Shown here one piece after another: positions 62,125-64,000 of a stretch of 64,000 nt of DNA. The DNA comes from Cupriavidus pauculus (lineage in GTDB: Bacteria > Pseudomonadota > Gammaproteobacteria > Burkholderiales > Burkholderiaceae), in NCBI RefSeq assembly GCF_022179805.1, contig NZ_BPUO01000005.1:310001-374000 (forward strand), in the 5' to 3' direction. A program made the position numbers and the translations under genes. The notes beneath the pieces are model-generated. The model did not search any database, was not told the origin of the DNA, and saw only the letters and a program-made list of their open reading frames with translations. Positions within the stretch are counted from its first letter, which is position 1, and every line of letters begins with the position of its first letter.

Positions 62125-62304
62125 TGGTGCTCTGGCGGAATTTATGAAAGAAGAATATGGATTTGATCGTGAAATAGTCTGCGGGAAGCTAATTATTTGC
62201 AAGCACGTTTCGCGGGTTTTTTTCTAGGATTGAGCCTGCCGCCACGCCTGTGAGGCAAGCCGCGGGCAGTGCGGCGCCGCCCCCCATCCATCCTGGAGTT
62301 CTCC

Positions 62305-63321
62305 ATGAACCTGAAGCAATTCGCCCGCTACCACCTGACGTTCGGCCCCACCCCGATCCAGCCGCTGAAGCGCCTGTCTGCCCATCTGGGTGGCAAGGTG
62401 GAGCTGTATGCCAAGCGCGAGGATTGCAATAGCGGTCTGGCCTTTGGCGGAAACAAGACCCGCAAGCTCGAATACCTGATTCCCGAGGCGCTGGCGCAGG
62501 GCTGCGACACGCTGGTATCGATCGGCGGCATCCAGTCGAACCAGACCCGGCAGGTGGCGGCCGTGGCTGCGCACCTGGGTCTCAAATGCGTGCTGGTGCA
62601 GGAAAACTGGGTCAACTACGCCGATGCCGTCTATGACCGCGTTGGCAATATCCAGATGTCGCGCATGATGGGCGCCGACGTGCGGCTGGTGGCCGATGGT
62701 TTTGACATCGGCATCCGCCGTAGCTGGGAAGAGGCGATGGAGAGCGTGCGCAGTGCCGGTGGCAAGCCGTATCCGATCCCGGCCGGTTGCTCGGAGCATC
62801 CGTACGGCGGCCTCGGGTTTGTCGGCTTTGCCGAGGAGGTGAGGGCGCAGGAAGCCGAACTGGGGTTCAAGTTCGACTACATCGTCGTGTGCTCGGTCAC
62901 GGGCAGCACGCAGGCGGGCATGGTGGTGGGCTTTGCCGCCGATGGCCGTGCAGATCGCGTCATCGGCATCGACGCGTCGGCCAAGCCGGAGCAGACGCGC
63001 GCGCAGATCCTGCGCATCGCCAAAAATACGGCTGGACTGGTGGAGCTGGAGCGCGACATCGTCGATGCCGATGTGGTGCTCGACACCCGCTATGGTGGCC
63101 CTGAATACGGCCTGCCGTCGGAGGGCACGATGGAGGCCATCCGCACCTGCGCGCGCTATGAAGGCGTGATGACCGATCCCGTGTACGAGGGCAAGTCGAT
63201 GCACGGGATGATCGACATGGTGCGGCAGGGCGAATTTCCGGCCGGCTCGCGCGTGCTGTACGCACACCTGGGCGGTGCGCCCGCATTGAGCGCGTACAGC
63301 TTCCTGTTCCGCAACGGCTGA
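62305..63321 (+). CDS. acdS: 1-aminocyclopropane-1-carboxylate deaminase
   Basis: This is a 338-residue PLP enzyme that converts ACC, the plant ethylene precursor, to 2-oxobutyrate and ammonia. All diagnostic residues are present at the canonical numbers: PLP lysine K51 (GGNKTRK), nucleophile S78 (GGIQSNQ), Y294 and E295 (DPVYEGKSM) and L322 (YAHLGGAP). E295 and L322 separate true ACC deaminase from D-cysteine desulfhydrase. The length equals that of the family. A GGAG site precedes the ATG. It is controlled by the divergent Lrp-type gene. It suggests association with plants or rhizosphere soil. Confidence 0.96.
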   Translation: MNLKQFARYHLTFGPTPIQPLKRLSAHLGGKVELYAKREDCNSGLAFGGNKTRKLEYLIPEALAQGCDTLVSIGGIQSNQTRQVAAVAAHLGLKCVLVQENWVNYADAVYDRVGNIQMSRMMGADVRLVADGFDIGIRRSWEEAMESVRSAGGKPYPIPAGCSEHPYGGLGFVGFAEEVRAQEAELGFKFDYIVVCSVTGSTQAGMVVGFAADGRADRVIGIDASAKPEQTRAQILRIAKNTAGLVELERDIVDADVVLDTRYGGPEYGLPSEGTMEAIRTCARYEGVMTDPVYEGKSMHGMIDMVRQGEFPAGSRVLYAHLGGAPALSAYSFLFRNG

Positions 63322-63351
63322 GCGAGGCAGGCCCCGGTACTGCCCGACGCC

Positions 63352-64000
63352 TTACTCGGGTGTGCCGCGCTTGCCGGGAATCCTGCCCACCGTTTCGGCC
63401 GCGCGCAGGAAGTCGAAGTCCACGCCCTGGTCCGCCTGGTTGACGGTGGTGAGAAAGAGCTTGCGGTAGCCACGGTCGGCCGTCGGCACCACCACGGGCT
63501 TTTCCTGCGCGCGGCGGGCCAGTTCCTCGTCGGTGACCTGCAGCGTCAGTTCGCGGCGCGATACCGAAAGGCTGATGCGGTCGCCGTTGCGCACGTGTGC
63601 CAGCGGGCCGCCGATGGCCGATTCGGGCGTCACGTGCAGCACGATGGTGCCGAACGCGGTGCCGCTCATGCGGCCGTCCGAGATACGCACGATGTCCTTC
63701 ACCCCGGCACGGGCGAGCTTGCGCGGAATCGGGATGTAGCCGGCTTCGGGCATGCCGGGTGCGCCCTTGGGGCCGATGTTCTTCAGCACCAGGATGTCGT
63801 CGGCGGTCACGTCCAGGTCGTCGCTGTCGATGCGGTTGGCCAGGTCCTCGGCGTTCTCGAACACCACCGCGCGTCCTTCGTGCTCCATCAGTTTCGGGTG
63901 TGCCGCCGACTGCTTGATGATGGCGCCGCCCGGCGCCAGGTTGCCGCGCAGCACGGCAATGCCACCCTGCGGATAGATCGGGTTGTCGCGCGAGCGCACC
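63352..64000 (-). CDS. IlvD/Edd-family dehydratase, C-terminal part (5' end outside window)
   Basis: This is the last 215 residues of a [Fe-S]-dependent dehydratase of the IlvD/Edd family; the frame runs off the right edge. Visible hallmarks are VLRGNLAPGGAIIKQSA, the loop KNIGPKGAPGMPEAG, RISDGRMSGTAFGTIVLHV with the catalytic serine, and PESAIGGPLAHVRNGD. The style fits sugar-acid dehydratases (for example arabinonate-type) as much as dihydroxy-acid dehydratase; the N-terminal half would be needed to decide. It converges on acdS, 30 bp away. Confidence 0.9.
   Translation of the reverse strand, partial: VRSRDNPIYPQGGIAVLRGNLAPGGAIIKQSAAHPKLMEHEGRAVVFENAEDLANRIDSDDLDVTADDILVLKNIGPKGAPGMPEAGYIPIPRKLARAGVKDIVRISDGRMSGTAFGTIVLHVTPESAIGGPLAHVRNGDRISLSVSRRELTLQVTDEELARRAQEKPVVVPTADRGYRKLFLTTVNQADQGVDFDFLRAAETVGRIPGKRGTPE

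Noticed and set aside
1-64000. CRISPR arrays, tRNA/rRNA genes, prophage, insertion sequences or integrases
   Set aside because: No regularly spaced repeats, no tRNA cloverleaf, and no transposase or integrase frame was seen on either strand.

Overview
The window is 64 kb of GC-rich, densely coding DNA with no rRNA, tRNA, phage, IS or CRISPR. Its content suggests a beta-proteobacterium of the Burkholderiaceae, most likely Cupriavidus or a close relative. The clues are many LysR regulators, orphan Bug-type periplasmic receptors, CaiB/BaiF CoA-transferases, OmpC-like porins, a lipoyl-domain dihydrolipoamide dehydrogenase, NodT-type efflux lipoproteins and an acdR/acdS pair. The genus is inferred from gene content and protein style only. 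The mix looks like an accessory or secondary replicon rather than a core housekeeping region.

Layout. 1-10.5 kb holds single genes: the end of a D-2-hydroxyacid dehydrogenase, a lone receiver protein, a divergent HD-domain protein / GlxA-type regulator pair, lpdA, an SDR, a luciferase-like oxidoreductase, a YbfB-type MFS carrier, a RidA-like protein, and a LysE exporter with its LysR regulator. 10.5-16.1 kb holds a second atypical SDR and efflux pump 1 (hxlR-emrA-emrB transcribed left, the outer-membrane lipoprotein transcribed right). 16.3-26.6 kb is a signalling block: a VOC protein, a FixJ-type regulator, a single receiver, a LysR regulator, an 1842-residue Ser/Thr-kinase-like/ATPase/histidine kinase, and a second histidine kinase that meets it tail to tail. 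26.8-35.5 kb holds two more complete tripartite pumps. A DUF1254 protein follows.

37.1-45.5 kb is a GntR-controlled catabolic operon: FAD oxidase, MFS importer, DHDPS-family enzyme, aldehyde dehydrogenase, DMT exporter and porin. Two copies of the same palindrome flank its control region. 45.5-51.6 kb holds a thioesterase, an alpha/beta hydrolase, and a LysR-governed set of HMG-CoA lyase, CoA-transferase and Bug receptor. 51.8-53.9 kb holds a chemoreceptor and a 61-residue protein. 54-60.1 kb is an acyl-CoA degradation module: CoA-transferase, two complementary acyl-CoA dehydrogenase-like subunits, enoyl-CoA hydratase, Bug receptor and TetR regulator. 60.2-64 kb holds a DUF427 protein, a GntR regulator, acdR, ACC deaminase acdS and the end of an IlvD/Edd dehydratase.

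How the parts work together. The most notable inference is that the two-component block and pump 2 form one regulon. Two 36-bp sequences, identical at 30 positions, lie upstream of the receiver/LysR pair and upstream of the kinase/pump-2 pair. The sites sit 175 and 173 bp from the leftward genes. Pump 3 has a different design: a perfect palindrome fills the spacer of its promoter, a terminator hairpin lies in the leader, and a second, related palindrome runs into the start codon.
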